Counted from the stretch's first letter, positions 1-7,794 are shown. The stretch is 64,000 nt of DNA from Caballeronia sp. dw_276 (GCF_018449635.1 NZ_JAAVUV010000010.1:124001-188000), one strand, 5' to 3'. A program made the numbers and translations. Notes: a model not told the origin generated them from the sequence alone.

Positions 1-242
1 GAGAGGCCATTGCAAAGGACGAAGCGAGTTTACGTCCGCAAAGTCGAGAAGCATAGCCTTCGGCGCGAAACGCAGAATTTCGCAGACGGTTGTAAACCCA
101 CGGGTTTCAGCCTAAGCTTGTGGGGATAAGAACCGATCCAAAAGACGCACCTGAGGGAAAGATGAATATCCAGCTAGCCATTTGCGCAATCGGACCGGTC
201 ATGTGCATCGGTATTTACACGCTTTTAAAAAAGTGCGCGGCG
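1..242. other. Left-edge segment of the integrated element, no firm gene
   Basis: Nothing here can be assigned with confidence. A plus-strand frame is open from the window edge to a stop at 127-129, and a minus-strand frame is open from about 106 leftwards off the window. Either could be the end or start of a gene lying outside. A possible plus-strand gene at 162-317 encodes 51 residues with one hydrophobic stretch and a fair ribosome site. It collides head-on with the better-looking minus-strand reading frame at 243-428, so I did not accept it. Confidence 0.3.
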
Positions 243-428
243 TCACTTCGCCGGCGGGACGAACTTAGAAAGCGCATCAGCCAAGAGGCGTGGATCAATC
301 GGCACCGTGGGATTTGATGCGTTCTTGAGCGACGTACCAAGGGCTTTGCTGACGAACATTCGGTTCTGAGCGTTGTCGAGCAAGCCGCCAACGTATGGAA
401 CCCGCTTCAGCCCTGACCCGATCGACAC
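243..428 (-). pseudogene. Small phage-element gene, probably frameshifted remnant
   Basis: A 61-codon minus-strand frame opens with GTG and ends shortly before the window-edge segment. It reads like a genuine protein, with a glycine-rich start and the C-terminal motif LLADALSKFVPP, but the GTG has no ribosome site. In the frame one step over, positions about 430-500 also read like protein (AIKTRAPTKFHPKQAVKAIA), lack a start codon and directly precede this frame. The simplest inference is one gene of about 85-90 residues just downstream of the tail-fibre gene that has suffered a frameshift near 425-435 and lost its start. A ribosome-site-like GGAG lies at the end of the tail-fibre gene. I do not recognise the family. 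A sequencing error would give the same picture. Confidence 0.4.
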
Positions 429-502
429 GAAGCGCGATTGCTTTCACCGCTTGCTTTGGATGAAATTTAGTCGGCGCTCGTGTTTTGATCGCGGGGGCGG
501 AC

Positions 503-1384
503 TTATCGGATCTCCGTCCAAATGTTCAGGGCAAACGTCCCCGTCGAAATCGTGAGGTTGTAATTTGCCCCAGGCGGAACAAGGAATGTGAATGTATCGA
601 AGCTACCATTCGGTACCGACTTCACACCGCATTGAGCCGAGTTTAATTGGTAGGTTATTAGGCCGCTCGACGTCGCGCTAAACGAAACGCTCACGAAAAT
701 GGGTTTCGTCGTTGTGTTGGAATACGTTGTGCCGATACCGCGTGATCCAGTCACATTCGTTATGGCCTGGTTCGTTCCGCCTACGCCAGCTGTGTTGTTG
801 TATGTGACGGACGAATTTTGCTGCAACTCGCCCGAAATAACGTACCAGTTTGTTCCGCCGTTAGATTCAAGCGTTGCCGTGTCGAAACCCGACATACTGA
901 AGCTAGTTGCAGTCGAGGATGCAGGCGTGCTGATCGTGTCCGTTCCTTGCCGTTGGATTGTGGCAATACCGTTTGCAGCGATAAGAATGGAAATTCGCGA
1001 GCCGGCAGGAACTGATGCCGCCAACGGAAGAACCTGTGTCGTGGCCGTGGGCGAATTGATATAAACACTTGCTCCCCCATACGTAGACGGCCATGTTGAA
1101 CTGACAGCAACTGCGATCGTAGAGGCAGCGTTGATCCCGCGTGCGACAAGTTGAGATAGCGCAACGGCATCTTGCGGGTTCGTCGCGTTGGCAAGTCCAG
1201 TCAGTTTATTGTTGCCCAGCGGAATATTGTTCGTGGGTGTGCTCTGGCCGTCTTTAGTAATGCAGTTGGTCAGCCCGTTCGACAAGTCGGTAATCGTATT
1301 GTTCTGCGTTGTAGACGAAATCACGGTGCCGGTGACCACAGGATTGCCCTGGGGGGTCAAAAATACGCCTGCGCCATTAAACAT
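503..1384 (-). CDS. Phage tail-fibre / receptor-binding protein
   Basis: The product of 293 residues begins with the layout common in tail fibres of Burkholderia podovirus-like prophages: a short N-terminal particle-anchoring segment, then GLTNCITKDGQ and a motif of the form GNNKLTGLANATNPQDAV, where consecutive fibre units are listed. The rest is rich in Ser, Thr, Gly and Asn, as expected for beta-structured fibre shafts, and the end (NIWTEIR) resembles the W-x-E-x-R ends of such proteins. It would sit on a virion tail and bind a host surface receptor. I chose the second ATG because the GGAGA ribosome site lies seven bases before it and only one base before the first ATG. It is the only structural phage gene visible, so either morphogenesis genes lie left of the window or the element is a satellite carrying its own fibre. 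Confidence 0.75.
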   Translation of the reverse strand: MFNGAGVFLTPQGNPVVTGTVISSTTQNNTITDLSNGLTNCITKDGQSTPTNNIPLGNNKLTGLANATNPQDAVALSQLVARGINAASTIAVAVSSTWPSTYGGASVYINSPTATTQVLPLAASVPAGSRISILIAANGIATIQRQGTDTISTPASSTATSFSMSGFDTATLESNGGTNWYVISGELQQNSSVTYNNTAGVGGTNQAITNVTGSRGIGTTYSNTTTKPIFVSVSFSATSSGLITYQLNSAQCGVKSVPNGSFDTFTFLVPPGANYNLTISTGTFALNIWTEIR

Positions 1385-1433
1385 TTTCATTCTCCATTAA
1401 TTAAAACCAACGATAGGATCAAACTTGCAGCGG

Positions 1434-1664
1434 TTAGCTGACTGCATACTGGTACTGCAATTGCCGAATATCCTGGAATGCTTGCTTTAAAAGCCGTTTT
1501 TCAGCCGTCCATTCCGATGAGCGTTGCCCATGCTTCAATGCGTTCTTCGACGCCGCCTTTTTTCCTTCATCGCTAATCGGCCCGGTCGATTTCTGCCATG
1601 GCTGCCATTGCCGGATCAACTCCGCTTGTCGAGCCTTGCGCTCTGGTGTCCATCCATTCGCCAT
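1434..1664 (-). CDS. Conserved small mobile-element protein (76 aa)
   Basis: This small basic protein begins MANGWTPERKARQAELIRQW and contains STGPISDEGKKAASKNALKHG. I recognise this pattern from short uncharacterised proteins of proteobacterial prophages and genomic islands, but know no assigned function. The start is set by GGAGG eight bases upstream, which places it inside the preceding gene: the first 92 bases overlap the end of the 211-residue gene in another frame. The two therefore are likely translationally linked. Its Trp, Lys and Arg content would suit nucleic-acid or terminase-like binding, but that is only a guess. An upstream in-frame extension without a ribosome site was rejected. 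Confidence 0.65.
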   Translation of the reverse strand: MANGWTPERKARQAELIRQWQPWQKSTGPISDEGKKAASKNALKHGQRSSEWTAEKRLLKQAFQDIRQLQYQYAVS

Positions 1665-2208
1665 GACTGGCCTCCAAAAGTTCGTTCGTCGGTTTTTGCG
1701 TTTGCTCGGACGCACGCGAGGGTTTGCCGTTATTAACCTGCTGCGGCCCGTTCGATACGTTGGCCTGCTGGATAAACGCAACCGATCGCGGCGCCTTTAA
1801 ATCGCCCAAGGTTTGAAGCGTTGCGCGGCACTGGCCTTGAGCCTTCAATGCCATGCGCAAATATGTCTCTGCTGCTTGCGGATAACTCGGCATGTTCAGC
1901 GCCGCACGACGTGCCATTTCGTTGAATACCGCGTCCAGCGTGTGCGCCTGGCTCAGCAGCATCGATTCGGCGCGCGTCATATCACCGTCAGCCAGCTTCG
2001 CGGTCTGCGCGTTCATTTCTGCGACTAGGTGGTTGACGTCCGCGCCCTTGGTCAGAGCACTGAACATCTGCGCGGTCGCTGCAGCGGAAACTTCCGGTTT
2101 CGTCGCAAACTTAGAGAGCGTCACCGCGTGGTCTTCGCCGGCCACCTCAACCACCTTGAGCATGGTGACCTTCGTTTCCGGCTGTTCGGATGTGGGTTTG
2201 TTCGCCAT
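1573..2208 (-). CDS. Conserved mobile-element protein of unknown function (211 aa)
   Basis: The protein has a soluble, mostly helical composition. Its middle holds the segment MLLSQAHTLDAVFNEMARRA followed by a stretch ending YLRMALKAQGQCRATLQTL, then NGPQQVNN. I have the impression of a family found repeatedly beside replication genes in Burkholderia, Ralstonia and relatives, always with a small downstream partner like the gene at 1434-1664. No catalytic motif is visible. It starts one base after the SSB-like gene ends, so it belongs to the same operon as the primase and RepA-like genes. A packaging or replication accessory role is possible but unsupported. Confidence 0.65.
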   Translation of the reverse strand: MANKPTSEQPETKVTMLKVVEVAGEDHAVTLSKFATKPEVSAAATAQMFSALTKGADVNHLVAEMNAQTAKLADGDMTRAESMLLSQAHTLDAVFNEMARRAALNMPSYPQAAETYLRMALKAQGQCRATLQTLGDLKAPRSVAFIQQANVSNGPQQVNNGKPSRASEQTQKPTNELLEASHGEWMDTRAQGSTSGVDPAMAAMAEIDRAD

Positions 2209-2209
2209 C

Positions 2210-2638
2210 TCAGAACGTCACGTCGTCGAGCGATTCGTTCATCACGTCGTGCTTTCCATACAACTGCTCGGCTTGTCTGACGCCTGCATGGACAGGCATA
2301 GGCGCGTCAGACGGTTCCGCAACGGCTTTGCGCTTGCGAGATACCTGATAGGCCGTCATGACCTGCTGCGCGACCATGCTTACGCTCGGTTTTGTCGTTC
2401 CGTGGCGATCTTCGTAGGTGCTGATTTTCAATGGACCGGTGAGCGAAACGCTGTCGCCCTCGTCCATAGCGAGCAGATTAGTTTTGACGGTGTCTCGAAA
2501 TGCGACGACCTGGACGAAGAACCATTCGCCATCAGTCGCGCATACGTTGAGGTTTGCGACCACGAACGATTTCCCTGAACCAGAGCGCCGTTCTTCGGGT
2601 TTCTTGAATAGCTTTCCACCTACCAATGCGTCAATCAT
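2210..2638 (-). CDS. Single-stranded DNA-binding protein-like (OB fold)
   Basis: About 142 residues starting MIDALVGGKLFKKPEERRSG. The order of short strands (FVVANLNVCA, WFFVQVVAFRD, GDSVSLTGPLKISTYEDRHG) matches the single-stranded DNA-binding OB fold: the phrase on losing or keeping activity in other cell contexts and the G-P-L-K-I-S-T-Y turn are typical of short SSB-like proteins of mobile elements. The acidic C-terminal tip of host SSB is not obvious, although the protein ends in acidic residues before VTF. The start has a GGAG ribosome site; in-frame sequence further upstream does not look coding. It follows the RepA-like ATPase and would coat single strands during replication of the element. 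Confidence 0.7.
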   Translation of the reverse strand: MIDALVGGKLFKKPEERRSGSGKSFVVANLNVCATDGEWFFVQVVAFRDTVKTNLLAMDEGDSVSLTGPLKISTYEDRHGTTKPSVSMVAQQVMTAYQVSRKRKAVAEPSDAPMPVHAGVRQAEQLYGKHDVMNESLDDVTF

Positions 2639-2800
2639 GCTTTGCTCCGTTGTTTGCCAAAGTTCGTTCCAGTGACACAGCGCCCGTCGAAACCTGATCA
2701 CACTCAAAATCACGCACAAACAACACTCCCTTATAGGGAGTTGTGTGTGTTGTGCGCACAGCCCGCACAAATGAGTGGTTTGTGCGATTTGTGCGGATGA

Positions 2801-3934
2801 TCAGTTGGCCCATATCCACCCCTGCGACGCCCGATAAATTTCGCGATCACCGACCATGGAAGTAAGTGCGCGGCGCGCTTGAAATAGCCGCTGATCTGGC
2901 CTACACACGAGGCGGTCTGCAATGACCGGGATGGCTGCTTCAATTTCTACGCATGGACGACCGACCGGCGCTCCAGCTTGGGCGAAGGTTTTCGACTCGC
3001 TCAGAATTGCTTTCATGGCGGAATAGACGACGCTTTGTGTTTTCCCTCGTGGCATCGGGCGGGTCATAGATGGCCCGTCGTCGCCGGTCTCAACAACGCA
3101 GCTCGTGACCTGCTCGCCGTCCTCGTCCTCACCGAGTTCAACCACAGCGAGCTTGAATGGCTGGCTTTCGCCGTCCACGTCATCTTTCGACTTGGCGACT
3201 GACCACGCGCGCCGGCTGTCGTCACGGGTGACTTCAATTGCACCGTCGAGCGCCGCGTAAAGGCTGGAATGACCCCGCAGTCCTTTTGTTGCGTCCTTTC
3301 CGGTGTGATGGACTAACAGGACGAGGCACCCCGTCAGGCGCTGCAATTCCTTGCAGGCTTCGATCAGTTCGCCCATATCCTTCGAACTGTTTTCGTCAGT
3401 GCCAGGGGCGGCGCGATTCAAGGTGTCGATGACGAGCAGGCCAGACGCACAATTGCCGTTGTTGACTGCTTGTGCGATCGCTTCGACGTCGTCGCGAAAA
3501 CGCAAGTCGAGCGCTTCGGTCACGAAATGCAGGTTAGCGGGCAGTAAGCGTTTATTCCGAACGCTCCACGCCTTAACGCGATTTGATAAACCGCCTTCGC
3601 CTTCCAGGCAAACATAGGTGACAGGAGCAGCGCAGACGCGCCGGCCGAACCACTCGGCACCGTCCGCAACAGCTGCGCACAAGTCGAGCGTCAGGAACGA
3701 CTTGCCGGAACCAGAGGGGCCATATACCGCGGCTAGGCCAGAAACAGGCAATACCCCACGAACCAGCCAACGAAGCGGCGGCGCGTTGCAAAGGTCGTCG
3801 GCAGACTGCAAACGGTATTGCTTCGCAACTTTGGGAGTCACCGACACATGTTCGGTTTCCCGTGCGTCGCGGTAGTCATCAAGCGAAAACACAGGCGCGT
3901 TTTCTATAAACGTCTGAAATTCTTCGCGGGTCAT
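2801..3934 (-). CDS. RepA-like AAA ATPase (replicative helicase-type)
   Basis: A 377-residue RecA-fold ATPase of the AAA_25/RepA type. Walker A is GPSGSGKS at about residues 72-79, Walker B LLVID at 166-170, and a LLVHHTGK motif typical of hexameric RepA-like helicases follows near 206. The C-terminal third, ending RASQGWIWAN, looks like a small DNA-binding winged domain. Such proteins unwind DNA at element origins. Its ATG overlaps the stop of the primase gene in the ATGA arrangement, so the two are translationally coupled. I chose the inner ATG; the 32 upstream codons in frame lie within the primase gene and look non-coding. Confidence 0.8.
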   Translation of the reverse strand: MTREEFQTFIENAPVFSLDDYRDARETEHVSVTPKVAKQYRLQSADDLCNAPPLRWLVRGVLPVSGLAAVYGPSGSGKSFLTLDLCAAVADGAEWFGRRVCAAPVTYVCLEGEGGLSNRVKAWSVRNKRLLPANLHFVTEALDLRFRDDVEAIAQAVNNGNCASGLLVIDTLNRAAPGTDENSSKDMGELIEACKELQRLTGCLVLLVHHTGKDATKGLRGHSSLYAALDGAIEVTRDDSRRAWSVAKSKDDVDGESQPFKLAVVELGEDEDGEQVTSCVVETGDDGPSMTRPMPRGKTQSVVYSAMKAILSESKTFAQAGAPVGRPCVEIEAAIPVIADRLVCRPDQRLFQARRALTSMVGDREIYRASQGWIWAN

Positions 3935-4854
3935 GCAGCCATCCGCAGAAGGTCGTTCAGGTCGTAACCTTGATTCGGTGCCTGGGCGATTCGGACTTCG
4001 CGACCTGCAAGCGCCCAATGCTCTGCGCACTGAATCGCTGCTTTACCACCGGCTTCGTCGTGGTCGGCTGCGATCAATAACGACTCGATACCGCCGAGCG
4101 TTGGAAACTTGGCAAGATTGCCGGCATCAATGAGCGCCCACGCAGGCTTGTAAGCGTTGGCGAGACTCAGGGCTGTTTCGATACCTTCAGCTATCCCAAG
4201 GCCTCCAGTGACGGCTTCATGCGGCCAGAGACGGATTACGCCACCCGATTTGCGATGACCACCTAACAGCATCCGGGGCGGCGCAACATCAGCTTTGCTA
4301 CCGTCTGCGTTAATCCACGTGCGATGCAGGCTGATCGCTTCGCCCGAAATGGCGTCGGACACAAGCGCGACAAGACCCGGCCCGACATGACCTGTAGGAT
4401 GCTTAAGCGTGGCGGTATAACGAAGGTCGCCATCGGACGGGGGTATTACGCAGCAACGCGCGTTCAGATATTCGGCCCCGATGCCATGAACAGGTGCAAG
4501 CGACTCCCAAAATGCGAGCCAGTTCGGCGCTAGGTTGTCGCGAACGTTTGTTTCTGGTTCTGGCGGTCGCACGATCGGATGAACGATGCGGCGCGGGCTT
4601 CTGTCTGTCCAACCTGACTCCATCGCCATGCGAAACAGCGAACCTTCACCGATGCCGCCATTCGTTTTGAATGAGCGCCAAACGGATCTGCATTGACGTT
4701 CGCCGCCGTAATTGCCGCCGGTCGCGCACCAGTCGAGCCAACCAGTTTCATCAACGCCCGCAGCTTTGGCGGCCATGCCAATGCGGACCCAATCGAAACG
4801 GGAGCAACCAGCGTCAAGATGGGAAAGCGCGGAATACGCGCGATCACCGTGCAT
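3931..4854 (-). CDS. Toprim-domain primase-like protein
   Basis: The 307-residue product has an N-terminal part of about 80 residues resembling the PriCT-2 primase C-terminal module (WVRIGMAAKAAG, then a Trp-rich segment) and a C-terminal Toprim domain. The Toprim signature is visible as AEGIET at 222-227 and DHDEAG at 264-269, the acidic residues that bind metal. In phage and satellite primases this domain makes or assists in making RNA primers. I do not see a zinc finger, so it is a compact version. It overlaps the upstream helix-turn-helix gene by 11 bases and the RepA-like gene by four, forming one replication operon. Confidence 0.75.
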   Translation of the reverse strand: MHGDRAYSALSHLDAGCSRFDWVRIGMAAKAAGVDETGWLDWCATGGNYGGERQCRSVWRSFKTNGGIGEGSLFRMAMESGWTDRSPRRIVHPIVRPPEPETNVRDNLAPNWLAFWESLAPVHGIGAEYLNARCCVIPPSDGDLRYTATLKHPTGHVGPGLVALVSDAISGEAISLHRTWINADGSKADVAPPRMLLGGHRKSGGVIRLWPHEAVTGGLGIAEGIETALSLANAYKPAWALIDAGNLAKFPTLGGIESLLIAADHDEAGGKAAIQCAEHWALAGREVRIAQAPNQGYDLNDLLRMAA

Positions 4855-5161
4855 GGCCTGCTTCCGACATGAGGTAATAGAGCGCTACGCGATGACGACC
4901 GCCTTCAGGTGTTTCCTGGCGCTGCCATACGGTTTGGATATCGAAGCCGTTATCACGCAGCTCCAAAACTCGCGCCGCCGGGTGCATCACGTCAAGAATA
5001 TGCCGTGCGTCGATCGTGCTCATACCGGCGCCGCGCCGCAGAAATCCGAGAATGCGATCTCGTTGAGCTTCGGCAGTATTTGAATTATGATTGTCGTGAA
5101 AGATGTCTTGAGCCGTGCCTTCCGTGATAAGGGGCGCGGCTTTTTTATATGTGTTCTCCAT
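4844..5161 (-). CDS. Helix-turn-helix domain protein (HTH_39 type)
   Basis: A 105-residue protein whose central part reads RDRILGFLRRGAGMSTIDAR followed by a helix with AARVLELRDNGFDI and TVWQ. This is the layout of the small winged helix-turn-helix family often annotated in prophages next to primase genes (Pfam HTH_39). It probably binds DNA at the element's origin or promoters. A GGGAG ribosome site supports the start. It lies between alpA and the primase gene, 12 bases after the former, and overlaps the latter. Confidence 0.7.
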   Translation of the reverse strand: MENTYKKAAPLITEGTAQDIFHDNHNSNTAEAQRDRILGFLRRGAGMSTIDARHILDVMHPAARVLELRDNGFDIQTVWQRQETPEGGRHRVALYYLMSEAGHAR

Positions 5162-5173
5162 TTGCCGGCTCCC

Positions 5174-5383
5174 TTATGCTGCGACCAGCTTTCGGGAACG
5201 TTCAACACGCTTTTGTACCCACGCGTCTAACTCGGCTTCAATGAAAATCGTGGTGCCCGGTCCGAGCTTCACGGGCTTCGGAAAATCGGGATCGGTCTTC
5301 GCTTTTGCCCAAAGGCTGGACAGGCCGATATCGAGTTTTTCGGCGGCTTTTGATGGGCGCAGGCCCTTGTAGCTAACGGACAT
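5174..5383 (-). CDS. alpA: AlpA-family transcriptional regulator
   Basis: A 69-residue MerR-like winged helix protein: GLRPSKAAEKLDIGLSSLWA is the recognition helix-turn-helix, and KPVKLGPGTTIFIEAELDAW is the typical wing plus final helix of AlpA/Xis-like regulators. In P4-like elements these proteins activate the integrase promoter or act as excision factors. A GGAG ribosome site supports the ATG. It is the first gene of the replication operon. A short inverted repeat upstream (5429-5446) and half-sites at the integrase start (9136-9183) are candidate targets. Confidence 0.8.
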   Translation of the reverse strand: MSVSYKGLRPSKAAEKLDIGLSSLWAKAKTDPDFPKPVKLGPGTTIFIEAELDAWVQKRVERSRKLVAA

Positions 5384-5428
5384 TTAATTCTCCGGTGGGT
5401 GTCTTAACGCGTCGCTATGAGAGCGATG

Positions 5429-5446
5429 CTGTGCACATCCACACAG
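5429..5446. promoter_or_regulatory. Operator-like inverted repeat upstream of alpA
   Basis: CTGTG and CACAG arms enclose an inner perfect 8-bp palindrome TGTGCACA. The site lies about 45 bases before the alpA start, in the only sizeable gap between the replication operon and the hypothetical genes. It could bind AlpA itself or a phage repressor; there is no direct evidence. Confidence 0.35.
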
Positions 5447-5478
5447 TAGTTAAATGTCTATCCCGTAAATATCCCCGA

Positions 5479-5856
5479 TTAATTATTGGGATCAGTAAGA
5501 TTTTTTTTGCGAAAAGCCGAAAGCCTGTTTTGTCGGGTTTTCAGTTCTTGCTGCTCCTTCACCCCGTGCGCGCGATATTTTTTACCAGCAGCTTCATACT
5601 CGGCCTCCAGCCAGACGGCTAGTGCCTCTTTGTCCGTCATTTCGATGCCGTACCGTCTCCTGCGCTGATCTTTCAAGATGTCGACCAGTTTCATTTGCAT
5701 CTCACGGTCGAATACCGACTTAATGGGTCTCCCAGGTCGTTTCCTCATTGGTTTCCTTAGAAGCGCAAGCGCAAGGTGAAGTCGCCCATTTTCATCTCGC
5801 AAGCGTTCTATCTCTTCTTGCGCTTGCGCCAGCAGTTTGGCGGTGTCTGCGTTCAT
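5479..5856 (-). CDS. Hypothetical coiled-coil protein of the element
   Basis: The 125-residue product has an N-terminal coiled coil (AKLLAQAQEEIERLRDENGR) followed by a basic segment KPMRKRPGRPIKSVFD, which contains an AT-hook-like GRP core. The rest is highly charged with many Lys and Arg. That combination suggests a dimeric DNA-binding protein, but I recognise no family. The start is the ATG; a TTG one codon earlier is possible. Although on the same strand as alpA, it is separated by the gap with the inverted repeat and probably belongs to another transcript. Confidence 0.6.
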   Translation of the reverse strand: MNADTAKLLAQAQEEIERLRDENGRLHLALALLRKPMRKRPGRPIKSVFDREMQMKLVDILKDQRRRRYGIEMTDKEALAVWLEAEYEAAGKKYRAHGVKEQQELKTRQNRLSAFRKKNLTDPNN

Positions 5857-5950
5857 CAAGCGATCCCTGACGCTCCCTAAATGAGAACCACGCCAACGGA
5901 GTAGGGTGCTCCGTTTTCACCCCGTCGGGCTAGGCGCGGCTGTAAGCCGG

Positions 5951-6355
5951 TCAAGCGCGCTTCATTGCAAAGCCGGTCACAATCCAACCGAATATTGCGA
6001 GGACTGCATATCCAACTAAAGCGAAGCCGATGCACAACATGGCCGCGTTCCACTCGTGACGCCGATATACAAGTGGACGCTTGGCGAAGTGCTCGGCGAG
6101 AAGCTTCTCTCGCGCTGGCATCGCTTCGATGAGTGCGAGTAACGGATCGGGTTTTCCTGTCGGCCAAGAAGTGTGTGCCTCTGCCTCGGCTTCGAGATTA
6201 TTGCCGGTATCGCTTTCATAAATTGCGGCTTTGTCCTGATCGGAGATCGGAATCTCGTCTCCCACTGCGTTATATCCGGCGGCAAATAGCAAGGCAAGAA
6301 GCCAGACAAAACCCAAGGCTTTAAGTGTTACTCCAATTCGACGAATGCCTTCCAT
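5951..6355 (-). CDS. Hypothetical two-segment membrane protein
   Basis: A 134-residue protein with two clear membrane segments, one near the N-terminus (about residues 12-30, ALGFVWLLALLFAAGYNAV) and one at the C-terminus (about 105-130, with FALVGYAVLAIFGWIVTGF), separated by about 75 mostly acidic, soluble residues. AAGGGG before the ATG is a good ribosome site. No family recognised. Two-segment membrane proteins with a soluble loop occur among phage superinfection-exclusion proteins, holin-like and defence effectors, so this is one of the more interesting orphan genes between integrase and alpA. Confidence 0.65.
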   Translation of the reverse strand: MEGIRRIGVTLKALGFVWLLALLFAAGYNAVGDEIPISDQDKAAIYESDTGNNLEAEAEAHTSWPTGKPDPLLALIEAMPAREKLLAEHFAKRPLVYRRHEWNAAMLCIGFALVGYAVLAIFGWIVTGFAMKRA

Positions 6356-6364
6356 GGTCGCCCC

Positions 6365-6832
6365 TTAATATTGGTCATCGTTCATGGCCGGCATATCGAC
6401 AAAGCGGTTTAACTGCCACGCGCGGATTTGAACGAGCGCAGTCGCCCACTCGGTAGGCGACAAGATCCGCCACGATGATTCTGGTCGAGGCCAAAGCCGC
6501 TTGACGCGAAAACTTTGGATATCGGACCAATTTGGAGCGGTGGGATTGATTGCCGCTGCCGGCGTGTACAGAGCGATGTAGGCAGGAAGATCAGCGCGCT
6601 CCGCAAGCTGCTGCATGACCTCGGCTGTTTTTTCTTGCCCTACATCAAGCGCGACTTCAACCAGTGCCAAGGGCAGCTTGCCGCCATAGTCGTATTCGGT
6701 GTAAAGCACCGAGTCCAGATCGGCCATCGTCATGGACTCGGCTTGATCGCTGGGGAGATAGCGGCTTATTGACGGTGCACGATGCCACACGCCATAGGCA
6801 CGATCCCGCGTTTCATAGCGCTCGGTCCGCAT
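6365..6832 (-). CDS. Hypothetical protein of the element (155 aa)
   Basis: A soluble protein without membrane segments or recognisable catalytic motif. It is rich in Trp and Tyr (YGVWHRAPSISRYLPSDQAE near the start; a central TEYDYGGKLPLALVEVALDV). That central part, describing a Tyr-Asp-Tyr beta strand followed by a helix, resembles short prophage proteins of unknown function seen in Burkholderia. A strong AAAGGAG ribosome site precedes the ATG. It lies nine bases upstream of the two-segment membrane protein gene and so is probably co-transcribed and co-translated with it. Confidence 0.65.
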   Translation of the reverse strand: MRTERYETRDRAYGVWHRAPSISRYLPSDQAESMTMADLDSVLYTEYDYGGKLPLALVEVALDVGQEKTAEVMQQLAERADLPAYIALYTPAAAINPTAPNWSDIQSFRVKRLWPRPESSWRILSPTEWATALVQIRAWQLNRFVDMPAMNDDQY

Positions 6833-6883
6833 GTGCGGCTCCTTTAGGGCCGCGATGAATGCGACTCGCGGCGAAGTGTTATG

Positions 6884-7138
6884 TTATTTGTCGCTTTCGG
6901 CGGCCAGGATCTTTGCGGCTTGCAATAGGTGCCATGAGATAACGTCGAACTTATTTTCTAAGTCCCGAGCTCTCTCCTCCCAGCTTTCCTGGGTCTGAAT
7001 CGTTGCGGCACAGACAAGCTTCGATTTTTTCTCCCGGCGATAGAGCCTGAGGTTGGCAACCTCTTTTGGATAGTTCCCGCGATGTGTGTAGACAACTGGG
7101 TCGCGATCAAATTTTGGGTGACCAATGACGTTATCCAT
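6884..7138 (-). CDS. Hypothetical small protein (84 aa)
   Basis: A basic, mixed alpha-beta small protein beginning MDNVIGHPKFDRDPVVYTHR, with LRLYRREKKSK and a C-terminal helix. No family recognised. The ATG has a GGAG ribosome site and overlaps the end of the upstream gene by eight bases, so translation is coupled to it. A longer frame reaching 7210 has no ribosome site and lies within the upstream gene. Confidence 0.55.
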   Translation of the reverse strand: MDNVIGHPKFDRDPVVYTHRGNYPKEVANLRLYRREKKSKLVCAATIQTQESWEERARDLENKFDVISWHLLQAAKILAAESDK

Positions 7139-7439
7139 GACCGACATTCTCCTCCAAGCAGCGGTAGAGATCATCAACGCCTTGTTCAAAAGCGCTGGCA
7201 ACTCGATCAAGTGCCGCGCCGTATTGTTCGTCGGACATACCGCACGGCTCAGGCATATGCGAATCCAACCAAAGTTCGCGCGCCGTTACCCAGTTTCGGT
7301 TAATAGCTTCGATAGTTGGGAGAAACAGCGCATTTCGGCCCGCCTCGCGCGCCGCCAGACAAATATCGGCAAGCGACTTAGCGCGTGCTGCTGCGTTCTG
7401 CCGCGGAATGGCCGTGCCGTTACAATTGTTGTCAGTCAT
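7131..7439 (-). CDS. Hypothetical small protein (102 aa)
   Basis: The product starts MTDNNCNGTAIPRQNAAARA and is mainly helical, with PTIEAINRNWVTARELWLDS and a C-terminal helix that could pair with a partner. No catalytic motif or known family. AGGTGAG before the ATG is a good ribosome site. It overlaps the next gene downstream, so the two small proteins are made together and may act as a pair; a toxin-antitoxin-like pair is possible by layout, but neither sequence resembles a known toxin. Confidence 0.55.
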   Translation of the reverse strand: MTDNNCNGTAIPRQNAAARAKSLADICLAAREAGRNALFLPTIEAINRNWVTARELWLDSHMPEPCGMSDEQYGAALDRVASAFEQGVDDLYRCLEENVGHG

Positions 7440-7515
7440 GGTGCTCACCTGTTCTGTAGGTAGCGTTATGGTCAGGCGGCCTTGGTGCTCTAACACCCTG
7501 GCCGCCGCTTATTAA

Positions 7516-7794
7516 TCAGATTGCTCCGAAATGATCCTCGAAGTACCCGATCGTGTTCCGGTTGCCAGATAGAGCAACGGCACAGTTTTCAGCATCGCGC
7601 GCTGTGGATCTCAGGAAATCGCGCAATACAACTAAAAATGCGCCATTGCCGGGATGCCCTTTTGCGATCTCTTCCATGCACAAATCGTCCATGGCGCAGC
7701 AAGAAAGTAGAACTTGCTCCATTCGCGCTGTTACGTTTCCAGGGACATCTTTTTCGGTTACCGCTTCGGTGGAATTACAATCTTGTTTAGCCAT
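7516..7794 (-). CDS. Hypothetical small acidic protein (92 aa)
   Basis: A small acidic protein with clustered Cys residues (LLSCCAMDDLCMEEI) and a helical middle (NGAFLVVLRDFLRSTARDAE). No known family; the Cys residues are not spaced as a zinc site. GGAGG precedes the ATG. It is the gene closest to the integrase and separated from it by a hairpin at 7824-7856. Confidence 0.55.
   Translation of the reverse strand: MAKQDCNSTEAVTEKDVPGNVTARMEQVLLSCCAMDDLCMEEIAKGHPGNGAFLVVLRDFLRSTARDAENCAVALSGNRNTIGYFEDHFGAI

Noticed and set aside
162..317. 51-residue membrane-like plus-strand gene with fair ribosome site
   Set aside because: It collides with the more protein-like minus-strand frame at 243-428 and is the only plus-strand candidate in the element.
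503..700. Possible variable region of a diversity-generating retroelement at the tail-fibre 3' end
   Set aside because: No template repeat, accessory gene or reverse transcriptase is visible; only the left edge remains unseen.
5895..5916. AACGGAG/CTCCGTT hairpin followed by T's on the plus strand
   Set aside because: The surrounding genes are on the minus strand, where it is not followed by T's, so it is not a convincing terminator.
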